From contig MU647153.1 of NCBI GenBank assembly GCA_026770585.1, forward strand, positions 137,117-155,942: a DNA stretch of 18,826 nucleotides. Direction: 5' to 3'. Below are positions 6,806-14,834 of this stretch, piece by piece. This DNA is from Baffinella frigidus (Eukaryota; Cryptophyceae; Cryptomonadales; Baffinellaceae). The notes under the pieces were generated by a model. That model searched no databases. It saw nothing but the letters and a program-made list of their open reading frames with translations, and was not told the DNA's origin. The position numbers and the translations under genes are program-made. Every line of letters begins with the position of its first letter. Position 1 is the first letter of the stretch.

Positions 6806-7336
6806 GTGAGACGAGGAGAGGAAAATGCATGGACATGCGCCTGTCGGGGGAAAACCTTAGGGATTTGGACTTACAAATTAGCAATTAGAGGTTCCTGGAT
6901 CGGCCTCGGCTTACCGCTGTCTAGCATGCCACCCCCCCCCATCTCATTCCATTCTCCGCTGGCAGAAGTGGGATGGGACAACAGACGCGGGTTGGGAGTG
7001 AGGCGCTCAGGCCACGCACCGATGACACCTGCTTCCTCGACGGTCCTCGATCCTGGTCGCACCGGTGTCGTCCTCGCTCGCCCAGGAGACGCACTGCTGC
7101 GCCCGATGGGCGATGAACGGCCCGGCTCGGCCGTGTTGGCTCTGCGGGCATTGGCGTCGTCCGGCCTCCTGTTCGCAGCGGTACCCGCCGATGTGCTTGC
7201 GCGCGGCGGTATTCCTGCGCCGTCGTTTCTCGACGGGGTTCGAGGTGCAAAACTCTCTTTCTGGATAGGATCGAGCATGGCCGTTTGCGCTCTTCGTTCG
7301 GCAGCCTTTCTCATAACCTGGCTGTGTGGGTTATGA
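6806..7336. other. GC-rich island with open frames on both strands
   Basis: A 176-codon + frame (6806-7336) overlaps 147- and 109-codon minus frames (6871-7314, 6921-7250). A further minus frame without a start is open over about 7010-7260, with several Cys and His residues. High GC lowers stop frequency in all frames. I recognise no domain. It may be a decayed exon or a captured gene fragment, or no gene at all. It is the longest stretch here without an obvious repeat copy. It ends in a 9-bp stem, ctcataacc/ggttatgag (7310-7318/7329-7337). Confidence 0.3.
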
Positions 7337-7390
7337 GCCTTTTTTTCCCTCGAGACCTAAATCTCTCTAAAGGACCTCGAAATAACTCGT

Positions 7391-7442
7391 CCTCTCTCTC
7401 TCTCGCTCGCTCGCTCGCTCGCTCGCTCGCTCTCTCTCTCTA
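7391..7442. repeat. CT/CTCG microsatellite
   Basis: CT dinucleotides flank a run of seven CTCG-type tetramers. Confidence 0.95.
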
Positions 7443-7528
7443 TCCCGCCCTCCGATTCCCTCCCCACAAGCTCCAAAGTGGATAGGTTTCGCGGGAACAT
7501 GGTTCGATCGGTGATCGGGTGGGCATGT

Positions 7529-7594
7529 CCTTTCTACAAAACAAGTTCCGGTGTCCGCCTATGTTGGGAGCTCGAAGAACCCAAAGGACCTAAC
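7529..7594 (+). repeat. X-prime repeat, copy 1
   Basis: Contains cctttctacaaaacaagttc, cgcctatgttgggagctcga and ccaaaggacct. The same module lies at 8040-8112 (+), 9330-9400 (-) and 12851-12899 (-). It is a diverged sister of the X repeat. A G14 homopolymer follows at 7595-7608. Confidence 0.8.
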
Positions 7595-7608
7595 GGGGGG
7601 GGGGGGGG

Positions 7609-7943
7609 CAGCGTGTATGTGCCGATCCAATTCTTCCTACGCTGATTCCCCAAGATGAGCTCCGTGCTCTTTTACTCCATCTCGCTCCGCATCCCACCAG
7701 CAACTAAAGGACCACTAGCGGCTTTTATGGGGTGTCCGGAGCGGGTCTCGAGCCTCTACTTGTAAAAAGTAATACTATTGTAAATATTCGTGATATGTGA
7801 TGGACACATGTATAGAAAGACGTTTATCCTTTTATTGGGTCCGTGATGAACATCTGTTCAAATATCTAAAAAAATACATGTCGCGTCCGTCAAGGTACTG
7901 GGATCATTTTAGCGAGATTCAAGGAGATTTCCTTGATTCAGGT
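7609..7943. other. Unassigned stretch
   Basis: No gene, palindrome or recognised repeat copy is visible. Local AT richness at 7760-7880. Confidence 0.4.
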
Positions 7944-7990
7944 GAAAATTACTACACGGTCAGATCCTGATAAAAGCTGCGACAGGTTGC
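7944..7990 (-). mobile_element. Fragment of an H-family end
   Basis: Carries gaaaattactacac followed by gatcctgataaaagctgc and ggttgcttgtgg, matching the terminal part of H1 in reverse (gatccggtaaaagctgc, gggttgctggtgg). Only one end is present. Confidence 0.55.
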
Positions 7991-8039
7991 TTGTGGTCGC
8001 GATGGACTCGTCGAACATCAGGCCCAGCTCGCGCTCGTG

Positions 8040-8112
8040 CATGGCCTTTCTACAGAACAAGTTCCGGCGTCCGCCTATGATGGGAGGTCAGAAAACCTAC
8101 AGGACCTAAAGG
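8040..8112 (+). repeat. X-prime repeat, copy 2
   Basis: Contains ctttctacagaacaagttcc, gcgtccgcctatgatggga and cctacaggacctaaagg. Confidence 0.8.
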
Positions 8113-8235
8113 TGCGCTTGCTGCACCCTCTCCGACTGTGTCCTGACCTGGCTCGCAGAACTTTCTGCTCCTTGCAGCGCGGTTTGAAGGGAGTTCACTC
8201 CGAGCCACAAGATTTCAGCTAAGTCAACCAGCTCA

Positions 8236-8332
8236 CCTAAGTCAACTTTCCCCTGATTTCGTTTAGATGGACCCTGTCATCATGGCAGGCGTTTGACTTA
8301 AGGCGCTGGTTTTTAGGGGGAGTTGACTTAGG
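8236..8332. mobile_element. 97-bp MITE-like hairpin
   Basis: The ends cctaagtcaactttcccct and agggggagttgacttagg are complementary apart from a one-base length difference. The centre has cctgtcat-catggcagg. It supplies the C-terminal third of a minus-strand frame (8237-8500), so that frame is not an intact gene. Confidence 0.75.
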
Positions 8333-8498
8333 CGAAATGTTCTGGCTCCGAGTGGAGTTGGTGTGTTTCTTTATCCTTTCCATTTTGGTTTTCTCCTTGC
8401 GCCCGCGGAGAATGCTGGCCACAAGCACGTCCTTGTCCACCGTCTCCAGTGTCAAAGCACGTGAGTGCTTTACCCTTTTTGGGGAACGTGAAGAACTC

Positions 8499-8636
8499 AC
8501 CCTTTATCCCCTCTTCACGAGCCTCTGCACTTGAGAGCTAAATGCGATCCGAAAGCAAAAATGCTTTCTCTGCAGTCCTTTCTACGGAAGGGCGTGTCGT
8601 TGGCATATGTTGGGCGAAATTAAAACCTAAAGGACC
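8499..8636 (+). repeat. X repeat, copy X1
   Basis: Starts accctttatcccctcttcac. It contains the hairpin gaaagca-aaaa-tgctttc (8551-8568), then tctacggaagggcgtgtcgt, ggcatatgttggg and aaacctaaaggacc. The other copies are X2 (+), X3, X4 and X5 (-). Confidence 0.85.
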
Positions 8637-8743
8637 AAAAACGGCCCCTGAGGGGCTCCAACTCCGCAGGACTCCTCTGTCGCCGCGTCGGCGGGGAAAA
8701 CCTCCCCATTTTCGTCCACGACCATCTTCCAACACTGCCGTTT

Positions 8744-9334
8744 TTGGAACGACCCCCTCCGAAGTGGATTAAATCGAGGATGGTGTTTGTGCAATCCACG
8801 AAAGCTGGAGAGGGTGAATTTCAAAAGTCGATTTTCTTGGGGTTTTCGAGGAGCCCGGGGCCATCTCGGCCAAAGTTGCCAAGATGGAAGGACCAAACAA
8901 AACGTGAAGTCTCGGGTACGTTTGAACCCCGGGGAAACCCTGAGACTGATTGTATCGAGCGCGTCTCTGTCTGCAGCCCGCCTCACTTTTGTGAATTGTG
9001 CGCTCAGAAGAAACAAAACAACCTCAAATTAGACCAGACCCCCAAAGCAGCACCGCCAGGACGTCCACTTGAGGCTAGAAATGGGACTATTTCAAATGTG
9101 GGGTTGTTAAATTTAGTACCAGTCACGGGCAGGCGTGGTCACGTAACGGGCGGAATTCCGCCCATATACGTGACCAAACGCCCCAATTTGTGTGAAAATT
9201 ATTACGTACCTCTTTTTTTTCACTTGTCAACGAATCCCTGTTTTAAAATAGTAGCCGGGAGGGGCCCACTCGAGGCTAGCGTTTTTCACGTGGGTTTACC
9301 CCCTGTAGGACTCCACTCTATGGAGGTCTTCTAG
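8744..9334 (+). other. Open frame of 196 codons, probably not a gene
   Basis: Open across a low-stop region, but its last 90 codons run through Y1 and its hairpin. An overlapping 129-codon minus frame (8627-9016) is equally open. No domain is recognised. The part at 8780-9050 is single-copy in this window and could hold an exon fragment. Confidence 0.2.
9065..9281 (+). mobile_element. Y-family element, copy Y1
   Basis: Homologous to 12011-12226 through tttcaaatgtggggttgtta, atttagtaccagtcacgggc, tggtcac, gtgaccaaacgcccc and gaaaattatta. It is bounded by ccacttgaggctag (9065-9078) and ccactcgaggctag (9268-9281), here in direct orientation. The central palindrome (9136-9176) has tggtcac/gtgacca outside and gggcgg-aatt-ccgccc inside. 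Confidence 0.8.
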
Positions 9335-9400
9335 GGTCTGTAGGTTCTTCGAGCTCCCAACATAGTCGGACACCGGAACTTGTTCTGTAGAGAGGCCATG
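9330..9400 (-). repeat. X-prime repeat, copy 3
   Basis: Reverse complement contains ctctacagaacaagttccgg and ctatgttgggagctcgaaga. It lies directly before X3 in the same orientation. Confidence 0.8.
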
Positions 9401-9412
9401 CTTCCTTTCGGA

Positions 9413-9533
9413 TCCTTTAGGTCCTTGAGGTTCTAATTTCTTCCAACATATGCCAACGACACGCCCTCCCGTAGAAAGGACTGCAGAGAAAGCATTTTTG
9501 CTTTCGGATCGCGTTGAGTTCTCCAGTGCAGAG
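9413..9533 (-). repeat. X repeat, copy X3
   Basis: Reverse complement matches X1 and X2, ending at ctctgcactggag. It carries the gaaagcaaaaatgctttc hairpin. The frame starting at 9450 encodes HMPTTRPPVERTAEKAF, a peptide seen in the same frame in other X copies. Confidence 0.85.
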
Positions 9534-9621
9534 CGTCAAGAGGGAAGAAAGGGTGGTTCTCTTGGGGTGCTTGAGTCAATCCAGAGGACCGCGCTCGCAT
9601 CACATCAAGGGCAAGTAAGGC

Positions 9622-9655
9622 CGTTTCTTACGCTGAAATCGAGAAAGGAAGAATG
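9622..9655 (+). repeat. W repeat, copy 1
   Basis: gtttcttacgctgaaatcga then gaaaggaagaat. Copies at 9745-9778 (+), 10076-10103 (-) and about 10143-10167 (-). The inverted pairs suggest a broken or nested terminal repeat. Confidence 0.75.
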
Positions 9656-9744
9656 AGAGATTTTGGTTGAATTTTGCGCCAAAGTACCAGTACAAATTAA
9701 TAGTTGACTATTTGACTTCTGAATCTCACGAAAAGCGATTTTTA

Positions 9745-9778
9745 CGTTTCTTACGCTAAATTCAAGAAAGGAAGAATA
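9745..9778 (+). repeat. W repeat, copy 2
   Basis: cgtttcttacgctaaattca followed by gaaaggaagaata. About 123 bp after copy 1. Confidence 0.75.
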
Positions 9779-9917
9779 AGCCTGAGAAAATACCTGAAAG
9801 GTTATGGACTCGGGGAGAAAAAAGAGAATGGATCCATAGGAAACATGTTTTTTGGATGCATTTGTAAAACAAAGATGGATCAAATCGGCTCTTGACGAAA
9901 AAGAGACCCCGTGCCAC

Positions 9918-9959
9918 TTTCCTTTTTGCCCCTTTTGCTTTCCTTTTTGCCGCTTTTGC
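9918..9959 (+). repeat. 21-bp tandem duplication
   Basis: Two units of tttcctttttgcc-cttttgc (9918-9938, 9939-9959) differ by one base. Confidence 0.85.
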
Positions 9960-10075
9960 CCTTCGAGACCACAGGTTATGCTAATTCCTCCGATCCAGAA
10001 AATTGGGGAAATAGAGGCCTCTCCGCGGCCGTTCCGAGACCGAGTTTACCGAAGGAGGAATAAGCTTTCCTCTTA

Positions 10076-10167
10076 TTCTTCCTTTCTCGATCCGTAAGAA
10101 ACGCCAATCCTCCGAAAAGGAGGATTTGTGCTTTACAATCTCTTATTCTTCCTTTCTCGATTCCTTG
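10076..10167 (-). repeat. W repeats, copies 3 and 4, with a hairpin between them
   Basis: Two attcttcctttctcgatt-type modules flank the 8-bp stem aatcctcc-gaaaa-ggaggatt (10106-10126). Copy 3 keeps the gtaagaaacgcc end. Confidence 0.7.
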
Positions 10168-10297
10168 GTACTTTCGTGCTTTGTATTACACTCCCATGGA
10201 AGGCCACGCCCACCTCACTCTTGAGGAGATGGGCACGATCTACGGATGAGCTCCTCGACCGTTTACATCACTCAACCCACCCCGCATCCCGTCAGGC

Positions 10298-10402
10298 TAC
10301 AGGGGTACCTCGCTCATAAGAAACCACCCCACCCTAGGACCCTACAGCAAGCCTATGCCTAGGGCCCTACGGTGGTCATGGGGGGGGCGGCGGTTTCTCA
10401 CA
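10298..10402. mobile_element. Z-family hairpin MITE, copy Z1 (right end damaged)
   Basis: Left end tacaggggtacctcgctcat then aagaaacc. The body has cctaggaccctacagcaagc and gccctacggtgg. The right end stops at ggcggtttctcacac instead of the full complement. Confidence 0.75.
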
Positions 10403-10867
10403 CAGGTCCGGCCGGGCCCCCTTTTCACGCCCCCTTTTCCTTGTAGATCAACGTCGTCGATGGTCTTGTTCTTGTTCTGTAGCGAGCTAGGTCTGCCACG
10501 AGTGGCAGCGTGAGGTTATGACAATGATTCCATTTCTGTAAGAAACAGCCTAACACTTGGTTCGACTTAACGGATTGCCCTTAACGTTGCTGACCTATGT
10601 ACATTGGGGGAAACCCCTGCCCAACCACATTTCTGTCCTTTCATCTTTGATGACTGGCACATCCACCTCTCTCTCCTTTCACCTTTGGTGTCTGACTGAT
10701 CTCACCTCACACCCTTACACAATGACTCTCACCTTGTGAGGTATTCGTGATTGAAGCTCTTAAACTTCAACCATGGGATACCATGAGCCTCATTAAGGCT
10801 GACTTGGGTTCGGTACGTGTGCGAGTGTGATCCTATTTTGGAATAGCTGAAACACCCCAAGAGAGCC
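10403..10867. other. Unassigned stretch with one hairpin
   Basis: One 7-bp stem, ctgccac-ga-gtggcag (10493-10508). A 60-codon + frame (10557-10739) is pyrimidine-rich and unrecognised. No gene is called. Confidence 0.45.
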
Positions 10868-11046
10868 ACCCTGTATCCCCTCTTCACGAGCCTCTGCACT
10901 GGAGAGCTAAACGCGATCCGAAAGCAAAATGCTTTCTCTGCAGATCCCTTCTACGGAACGGCAAAATGCTTTCTCTGCAGATCCCTTCTACGGAACGGCA
11001 TGTTGTTGGCATATGTTGGGAGAAATTAAAACCTAAAGGACCTAAA
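10868..11046 (+). repeat. X repeat, copy X2, with internal tandem duplication
   Basis: Same start and layout as X1 (caccctgtatcccctcttca, cgcgatccgaaagca). A perfect 37-bp tandem duplication lies at 10925-10961 and 10962-10998 (from caaaatgctttctctgcaga to ctacggaacgg). It appears only in this copy. Confidence 0.9.
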
Positions 11047-11429
11047 GGACATACGGGACCCTGCCCCGGCGGTTGGTTCGTGACCTCACTCCTAGGTAGC
11101 TCGTCCTAGCGGGCGAGGCGTTCCATTGAACGATCCACCCTTAGGGGTGGTTATGGGCGTTAGAGCCCTGCGTCTCGGCCTATCTCTCCTACTGGCGCAC
11201 AGCGGTCGTGTTTTCCAAGTTAACAAACCTTCCTTTCCCCCTGTTCCCAGTCGGTGGGCTTCGAGCAAGCGGATCTAAATGCTAAAAATGGGACGGCCCC
11301 TCCTTACAGGATCCTGAGGGAATTGGTGAAGCCATTTCCTCAGATTTGTGGCCATCAAAATATTCTAAACCGAAGAGCGGTCTGGAATTGGAGCCGTTCG
11401 ACCGAAATGGCGACGCCCGCAGAGGGACA
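11047..11429. other. Unassigned stretch
   Basis: No gene, tandem repeat or strong palindrome is visible. The frame at 11254-11529 enters the palindrome to its right. Confidence 0.4.
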
Positions 11430-11565
11430 TCTGAAGAACGCTGACCCGAAGACGATGACCGATCGAAAAAGTTGGAACGATAATCTTGAGATCTCTGAAA
11501 GATCTCAAAATTATCGTTCCCAGTTTTGAAATCAGACATCGCCTTCGGGGCGGCGTTCTTGAGAC
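11430..11565. mobile_element. Long imperfect palindrome with 67-bp arms
   Basis: From catctgaagaacgc to gcgttcttgagacg, the arms pair over about 67 bp with scattered mismatches and no indel. The centre is gaacgataatcttgagatct against agatctcaaaattatcgttc around tctgaa. Because the arms match, frames on the two strands (11254-11529 + and 11282-11596 -) encode similar peptides. Confidence 0.8.
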
Positions 11566-11730
11566 GTGCCAAGTGCCTGGGGGTGGCAAATTCCATTCCC
11601 TAATTTGTACCAGAAAAAGGAAAATAACTCCAGGTCCGACCGTCCTATTCAGTTCCCTGGGCTTCGGGGGTGGTTTCGGATTTAGATTTGGGGCCGGATT
11701 CTGGGGTGTTGCGTGACCAAATTTATACCA

Positions 11731-11742
11731 ACTCCTCGAGGA
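11731..11742. repeat. Perfect palindrome CTCCTCGAGGAG
   Basis: Twelve bases, zero loop, immediately before X4. Confidence 0.8.
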
Positions 11743-11743
11743 G

Positions 11744-11847
11744 TTCCTTTAGGTCCTTTAGGTTTTAATTTCTCCCAACATATGCCAATGACACGCCCTT
11801 CCGTAGAAAGGACAGCAGAGAAAGCATTTTTGCTTTCGGATCGCGTT
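11744..11847 (-). repeat. X repeat, copy X4
   Basis: Reverse complement matches X1 from cgcgatccgaaagcaaaaat to cctaaaggacctaaagg. The + frame starting at 11713 reads GPLGFNFSQHMPMTRPSVER across it. Confidence 0.85.
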
Positions 11848-12010
11848 GGGGATGAGTGTTCTGAGCTGGGTGGCGTCGAGCGCAGGGCACGGCTCGCTCT
11901 CCCCTCTGCCTTGCCCGCCGCAGTCCGGCAACAACGCTGCTTCCCTGTGCCTGCCCCTGCTCACAAGGTCCCGAACCACGATGCTCTCGTGGCGGGCTGC
12001 GCGTGCGGCT

Positions 12011-12226
12011 CCCCACTCAAGGCTGGAAGAGGGGGTATTTTAAATGTGGGGTTGTTAAATTTAGTACCAGTCACGGGCATGCTTGGTCACGTTGCTCAAG
12101 TTATAACTTGAGCAACGTGACCAAACGCCCCTATTTGTATGAAAATTACTAGACATTTCTTTTTTCCCCTTCACTTGTAAAAGAAGCTCTGTTTTAAAAT
12201 GGTCCCAATTCGAGCCTCGAGTGGCC
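12011..12226. mobile_element. Y-family element, copy Y2, with 42-bp perfect palindrome
   Basis: The ends ccactcaaggctgg and agcctcgagtgg are inverted, unlike Y1. The shared interior includes atgtggggttgttaaattta and gtaccagtcacgggc. The centre 12083-12124 is a perfect 42-bp palindrome with no loop (ttggtcacgttgctcaagtt as the first 20 bases). Its innermost 26 bp (12091-12116) are unrelated to Y1. Confidence 0.9.
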
Positions 12227-12366
12227 GGGAGCGCTTCCGAAACCTGCAGCGGGCGTCCCCCCAGCATTTAGACAGCGCTTAGAGCCACTCCACCGTCCCT
12301 GCCATCGCTCACAGCCTCATTCCTGCCTCGCCGCCCTCATGCCTTGCGGCCCGGAACGTACCCAAT

Positions 12367-12391
12367 GGCTCAAATTCCTGGAATTTGAGCC
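12367..12391. repeat. Hairpin ggctcaaattc-ctg-gaatttgagcc
   Basis: An 11-bp perfect stem with a 3-nt loop. The word tggctcaaa also occurs at the start of the arm at 14662 and after the repeats ending at 15963 and about 16475. Confidence 0.85.
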
Positions 12392-12429
12392 GTACGACAG
12401 TTGACTTAACAAAAAAGAATGCGTAAACA

Positions 12430-12635
12430 TTAGTCATCAACTTTGACCACCCTGAAAAAGATGAATTCGTTGCACGTCAATCGTTTCAGGTGAACCTAGA
12501 CCTCAAAGTCTCTGATCGCTCTGTTCTGGGCCTTAGTCATCAACTTTGACCACCCTGAAAAAGTTGAATTCGTTTCACGTCAATCGTTTCAGGTCAACCT
12601 AGACCTCAAGGTCTTTGATCGCTCTGTTCTGGGCC
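12430..12635 (+). repeat. 103-bp tandem duplication
   Basis: Units 12430-12532 and 12533-12635 start ttagtcatcaactttgacca and end tctgttctgggcc. They differ at 5 of 103 positions and have no indel. Confidence 0.95.
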
Positions 12636-12674
12636 GCAGAGTGCTCAAGGGATTCCGGGAACTCCAGCGGTCTG

Positions 12675-12709
12675 TGAGCCTTGGTCGGACAGGTGACGAG
12701 CCTCGGTCG
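12675..12709 (+). repeat. Partial 22-bp minisatellite
   Basis: About 1.5 units of gagccttggtcggacaggtg, the unit expanded at 14471-14571. Confidence 0.8.
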
Positions 12710-12850
12710 CCTCTCTCCTCCCAAGCGGGGTCTCACGGTCGGCACCGGAACATCTGTTCCTCTCACGCAAGACACGGCGGAAAGCCCTCGGGAAGACGCG
12801 CTTACGCCACGTGGGGGTCGCTGCAGTGTGTGAGCGCCATTTCGGTCCTT

Positions 12851-12899
12851 TTTGACTTTTGGTTCTTCGAGCTCCCAACATAGGCGGACACTGGAACCT
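12851..12899 (-). repeat. X-prime repeat, copy 4 (truncated)
   Basis: Reverse complement contains ggttccagtgtccgcctatg and ttgggagctcgaagaacc. The rest of the module is missing. Confidence 0.7.
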
Positions 12900-13255
12900 A
12901 TCTTCGTATACTGTTGCATACTCGGTGATATATGACTCTGGGTAGGTGACTCTCTAGAGCATCTTTCTGCTCTCGCGTGTCGCCTCCCAGAGCCATGCTT
13001 CCTTTCGAGCACATCAGGCCCCCCGGTGCAACACGCTCGGATATGCAGGCGCATCATTGTTTGGCGGCATGCACGGCCGTAGGGCCGCGCTCGCTAAGTG
13101 GATTTGACCACTTTGACCACTTTGTCATTTGACCAGCGTTCCGCCTCTGGTCCCGCGTCGGCCTGGACTGGGGACCACGCAGGGCTGGAGGGGGGGGTAT
13201 TCAAAAGTCATTTTTGATGGGAAAACTTTCTCAAAAGTCAATTTTTAGCACAAAA
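12900..13255. other. Unassigned stretch
   Basis: Short repeated ttgaccac words near 13105-13135 and a tattcaaaagtca motif reminiscent of the subtelomeric hairpin element. Nothing else is recognised. A minus frame of 152 codons (12599-13057) runs through the 103-bp repeat and is not called. Confidence 0.4.
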
Positions 13256-13294
13256 ACGGCTCCAAGAACGAGCAAACGGCTCCATGAACGAGCA
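13256..13294 (+). repeat. 19-20 bp tandem pair
   Basis: cggctccaagaacgagcaaa is followed by cggctccatgaacgagcac. Confidence 0.75.
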
Positions 13295-13424
13295 CGGAAT
13301 ACCCCACCCAAGGGCCTGGAATGGTCCGGCCCGTCCCACCTCGCTGTCACAACCTCTTCTTTTACGCGCGCCGTACATCACCACGCCAGGACCCAGAGCA
13401 CTCTGCAGCCTCCACGGATCCTGT

Positions 13425-13486
13425 TTAGGTCCATTAGGTTTTAATTTCTCCCAACATATGCCAACGACACGCCGTTCCGTAGAAGG
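13425..13486 (-). repeat. X repeat, copy X5 (truncated)
   Basis: Ends after ccgttccgtagaagg, so the hairpin part is missing. Contains ggttttaatttctcccaaca and tatgccaacgacacgcc. Confidence 0.8.
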
Positions 13487-13610
13487 TTGGGAAGTGATCT
13501 TGTAAAGCGACTTGGCTAGAGGAAGTGGCGCGCAGCGTGACACATGAGTACATGTAGAGAAGACTTGGGCTTCATTAAGTCACGTCTTGGCGCGGCATTG
13601 CTGGACATGC

Positions 13611-13690
13611 GCGCTCTCCTTCTCTCGCTCGCTCTCTCGCTCTCTCTCTCTCTCGCTCTCGCTCTCTCTCTCTCGCTCTCGCTCTCTCTC

Positions 13691-13748
<58 letters not shown>

Positions 13749-13821
13749 TCTCTCCTTCTCTCGCTCGCTCTCTCGCTCTCTCTCTCCATCAGTTGCTTTA
13801 CAACAAGCCCCTCTCAACCCT
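13611..13821 (+). repeat. TC-rich microsatellite element with unique 3' tail
   Basis: CT, CTCG and GC runs (13611-13786) are followed by ccatcagttgctttacaaca and agcccctctcaaccct. The 42 bp from 13780 to 13821 are the exact reverse complement of 16538-16579, which adjoins a longer GA/GAGC tract. The microsatellite and tail therefore behave as one mobile or duplicated unit. All SLSLS-type frames here are low complexity. Confidence 0.9.
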
Positions 13822-13824
13822 GGA

Positions 13825-13851
13825 TCCTTGGGCAGAATCCCTGCCCAAGGA
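13825..13851. repeat. Hairpin tccttgggcag-aatcc-ctgcccaagga
   Basis: An 11-bp perfect stem with weaker outer pairing (ccctgga against accctggg). Confidence 0.85.
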
Positions 13852-13938
13852 CCCTGGGGCAGGAATTCGAGCGACACCCTGCAACGGACCCCCCTCGGTG
13901 CTCGCGCGAAACGAGGCCCCGCCTACTGTCCTCCCGGG

Positions 13939-13971
13939 TAACATGGCGACGTGGACGCCGTCGCCATGTTA
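13939..13971. repeat. Hairpin taacatggcgacg/cgtcgccatgtta
   Basis: A 13-bp perfect stem with a 7-nt loop. One arm plus its context (taacatggcgacg) recurs at about 14229-14241, directly before the palindrome ggcgttaacgcc (14241-14252). Confidence 0.85.
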
Positions 13972-14094
13972 ATAGGGTAACGGCCTGAAAATGGGGTAGT
14001 TAGACCTACGGGATTGCCTAGGACCTCCTACCGTAGGCCGAGACTTTTTGGTCCTAGGACCCTTCGGCCGTTTACTCCGCCCCCGCCACCTCCG

Positions 14095-14207
14095 CCGCCC
14101 CCCTAGGACCCTACAGTAGGCCCATGCCGAGGGCCCTATGGTGGCCCTGGGGGGGGGGGCCGTTTCGCGTGAGCGAGGTAGCAAGGTACCCCCTGTACAA
14201 TAACCTG
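14095..14207. mobile_element. Z-family MITE, copy Z2 (left end missing)
   Basis: The body cctaggaccctacagtaggc and gagggccctatggtggccct and the right end tgagcgaggta-taccccctgta match Z3. The right flank (cctgtac-ataaacttcattg) is also shared with Z3, so the duplicated unit is longer than the inverted repeat. Confidence 0.75.
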
Positions 14208-14304
14208 TACAATAAACTTCATTGGGAATAACATGGCGACGGCGTTAACGCCCGATCGCGACGGGATTCCGGAGGAGGTGCACTCTCTGACCCTCTTCTT
14301 CGAG

Positions 14305-14448
14305 GGCAACCCGCGTGCAAGCAGGAGTAAGTAGTTAAGTTGAACACGTCTCAAAGGGCACGTGCCCTTTGGCCCCGCCTGCTGCCCTCACGTGCCGTTT
14401 GAAACGTGTTCAACTTAACTACTTACTCCCGCTTGCACCCGGGTTGCC
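14305..14448. mobile_element. Long hairpin element with 45-bp arms
   Basis: Arms 14305-14349 and 14404-14448 pair at 43 of 45 positions. Pairing continues inward through tcaaagggcacgtg and cacgtgccgtttga. The loop side holds an 18-bp perfect palindrome, aaagggcacgtgcccttt (14353-14370), so two alternative folds compete. Confidence 0.9.
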
Positions 14449-14470
14449 TTCTAGACATCCCAGGGACGAT

Positions 14471-14571
14471 GTGAGCCTCGGCCGGACAGGTGACGAGCCT
14501 CGGCCGGACAGGTGACGAGCCTCGGCCGGACAGGTGACGAGCCTCGGTCGGACAGGTGACGAGCCTCGGTG
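14471..14571 (+). repeat. 22-bp minisatellite, about 4.6 units
   Basis: Tandem gagcctcggccggacaggtg-ac, with a C-to-T change in the fourth unit. A short copy is at 12675-12709. Confidence 0.95.
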
Positions 14572-14659
14572 GTTGACTAATGAAGGTAAGTTCTCTCTCG
14601 CTTGTGTGTGGGCCTTGGCCGGCGCGATCCTGCGCCGCCCCGTGCCACCAGCCCTCCCA

Positions 14660-14773
14660 AGTGGCTCAAATAGTGCCCTGGAAGGTCTTCGATTTCTCCT
14701 TGCATCGGGGTCGGATCCGACCCCGATGTCAAGGCAAATCAAACCTGTTCCAGAGCACTATTTGGGCTCGTGG
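14660..14773. mobile_element. Hairpin element with 26-bp perfect centre
   Basis: Outer arms gtggctcaaatagtgccctg and cagagcactatttgggctcg enclose a 26-bp zero-loop palindrome (14703-14728) centred on ggatcc, with catcggggtcgg as the first half. The sequence from 14647 (ccaccagccctccc) resembles the D-family end, so it may be a chimera. Confidence 0.85.
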
Positions 14774-14834
14774 TAACGGTTTACTCGAAATCACGGACAC
14801 GCGCCGCCACTAGGGTGGTCCTATGTAATGCCAC

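Noticed and set aside
8237-8500. Basic, lysine-rich 87-codon minus frame
   Set aside because: Its last third is encoded by the 8236-8332 hairpin element, so it is not an intact gene. An exon fragment at 8340-8500 cannot be excluded.
13939-13971. Intrinsic (rho-independent) terminators from GC-rich stems
   Set aside because: No adjacent gene and no U-tract. The DNA is eukaryotic in character, so bacterial terminators are not expected.
13544-13988. 133-142 codon + frames
   Set aside because: Mostly SLSLS from the TC microsatellite, followed by hairpin sequence.
14226-14252. Start codon context aacatggcgacg as a gene start
   Set aside because: The same word occurs in both arms of the hairpin at 13939-13971. 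The following frame is short and enters another hairpin element.
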